Part shown: positions 63,263 to 64,000 of the stretch, in pieces | Layout of the letters: every line of letters starts with the position of its first letter | Position numbering within the stretch: the first letter of the stretch is position 1 | NCBI RefSeq assembly: GCF_000230895.2 | Contig: NC_016604.1 | Location: 4,402,001 to 4,466,000, forward strand | Reading direction: 5' to 3' | Length of the DNA stretch: 64,000 bases | Source: Mycolicibacterium rhodesiae NBB3 | GTDB lineage: Bacteria > Actinomycetota > Actinomycetes > Mycobacteriales > Mycobacteriaceae | Notes under the pieces: generated by a model | The model's input: only the letters and a program-made list of their open reading frames with translations | The model's database searches: none | What the model was told of the DNA's origin: nothing | Translations under genes and position numbers: made by a program

Positions 63263-64000
63263 GCGCCCACCTGTCCGACGTCATCGATGTCCTGGAGGCG
63301 GCCTACCCGCCGAGGCTGGCACAGGACTGGGATTCGGTGGGCCTGGTCTGTGGCGACCCGTCGGAGACCGTCGGAAACGTGACGGTCGCTGTCGACGCCA
63401 CCGCCGCCGTCGTCAACGAGGTGCCCGACGGCGGCCTGCTGCTCGCGCATCATCCGCTGCTACTTCGCGGGGTCGACACCGTCGCCGCCGACACGGCCAA
63501 AGGCGCACTGCTGCACCGGATGATCCGCTCCGGACGCGCGCTGTTCACCGCGCACACCAACGCCGACGCGGCATCGCCCGGGGTGTCGGACGCGCTCGCT
63601 GCGGCGTTGGGTCTCACGGTGGAGGAGGTCCTCGAGCCGATACCGACCGGAATCGGTCTGGACAAGTGGGTGGTGTTCGTCCCCGCCGAAAACACCGACG
63701 CGGTAAGGGAAGCGATGTTCGCCGCGGGTGCCGGACGCATAGGCGACTACTCGCACTGCAGCTGGAGCGCGACGGGCATCGGCCAGTTCCTTCCGCACGA
63801 CGGTGCCGCGCCCGCCATCGGCACGATCGGGACGGTCGAGAGGGTGCCGGAGGAACGGGTGGAGATGATCGCGCCGTCGCGGGTTCGCGGGCATCTGTTG
63901 GCGTCGATGCGCACGGCGCATCCCTATGAGGAACCCGCCTTCGATGTCTTCGAGCTGGCACCGCTGCCCGGCGACGTCGGTCTGGGCCGCGTCGGCTCAC
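63259..64000 (+). CDS. NIF3-like dinuclear metal centre protein, cut by the window edge
   Basis: About 247 codons from the GTG at 63259, still open at the edge. NIF3/DUF34 motifs: WDSVGLVCGDP, LLLAHHPLLLRGV (metal His pair), FTAHTNADAASPG and MRTAHPYEEPAFDV of the inserted domain. Sometimes annotated as GTP cyclohydrolase 1 type 2, without good biochemical support. GTGA overlap with cobC implies co-translation (Rv2230c position). Confidence 0.92.
   Translation, partial: MSAHLSDVIDVLEAAYPPRLAQDWDSVGLVCGDPSETVGNVTVAVDATAAVVNEVPDGGLLLAHHPLLLRGVDTVAADTAKGALLHRMIRSGRALFTAHTNADAASPGVSDALAAALGLTVEEVLEPIPTGIGLDKWVVFVPAENTDAVREAMFAAGAGRIGDYSHCSWSATGIGQFLPHDGAAPAIGTIGTVERVPEERVEMIAPSRVRGHLLASMRTAHPYEEPAFDVFELAPLPGDVGLGRVGS

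Overview
The window looks like a chromosomal segment of a fast-growing mycobacterium (Mycolicibacterium type). The GC content is high, and start codons are a mix of ATG, GTG and occasional TTG. There are many 4-base start/stop overlaps (ATGA, GTGA), several predicted lipoproteins and secreted proteins, and a block from about 31.9 kb to the right edge that follows the gene order I remember for M. tuberculosis Rv2260 down to Rv2230c. That block includes the FAS-II mycolic acid operon. No rRNA, CRISPR array, intact insertion sequence or prophage was seen. One tRNA (Val, anticodon TAC) lies at 55505-55576.

Left part (1-31.8 kb) is accessory or variable metabolism. It holds a TetR gene divergent from a sulfotransferase/DUF1214 pair; a pocket at about 4.57-6.68 kb with a truncated methyltransferase, an intact but short methionyl-tRNA-synthetase-like gene and a decayed ORF; an alpha/beta-hydrolase-cyclase fusion; a lytic transglycosylase lipoprotein; and two acyl-CoA dehydrogenases. 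It also has a four-gene peptide ABC importer operon, several short-chain dehydrogenases, a small HTH protein built on an internal duplication, a membrane Hsp70-like protein, a DJ-1/GlxA pair and a plant-type SABATH methyltransferase homologue.

Middle (31.9-44 kb): mycothiol-dependent formaldehyde dehydrogenase (mscR) with its metallo-beta-lactamase partner, a LuxR regulator, a winged-helix methyltransferase, a homocysteine methyltransferase homologue and a serine hydrolase. Then comes a glycerolipid group (lipid kinase, alkyl-DHAP-synthase-like flavoprotein, TetR, glpD) arranged around a 17-bp divergent spacer.

Right (44-64 kb): mabR-fabD-acpM-kasA-kasB-accD6 on the minus strand, which extends meromycolate chains and carries its own PucR-type regulator. 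It is followed by aceE (pyruvate dehydrogenase E1), a lipoprotein, a DUF3052 protein overlapping ahpE, the tRNA, a nitroreductase/DUF2855/universal-stress group with a possible DosR box, and then cobD, SURF1, ptpA, ptkA, cobC and the start of a NIF3-like gene.

The most unusual signals are of two kinds. First, the MetRS-like paralogue sits in a pocket of gene debris. Second, at several gene ends the stop codon lies in the middle of a palindrome, and at two of them (the MBL gene and aceE) that 3' end has been copied in tandem beyond the stop.
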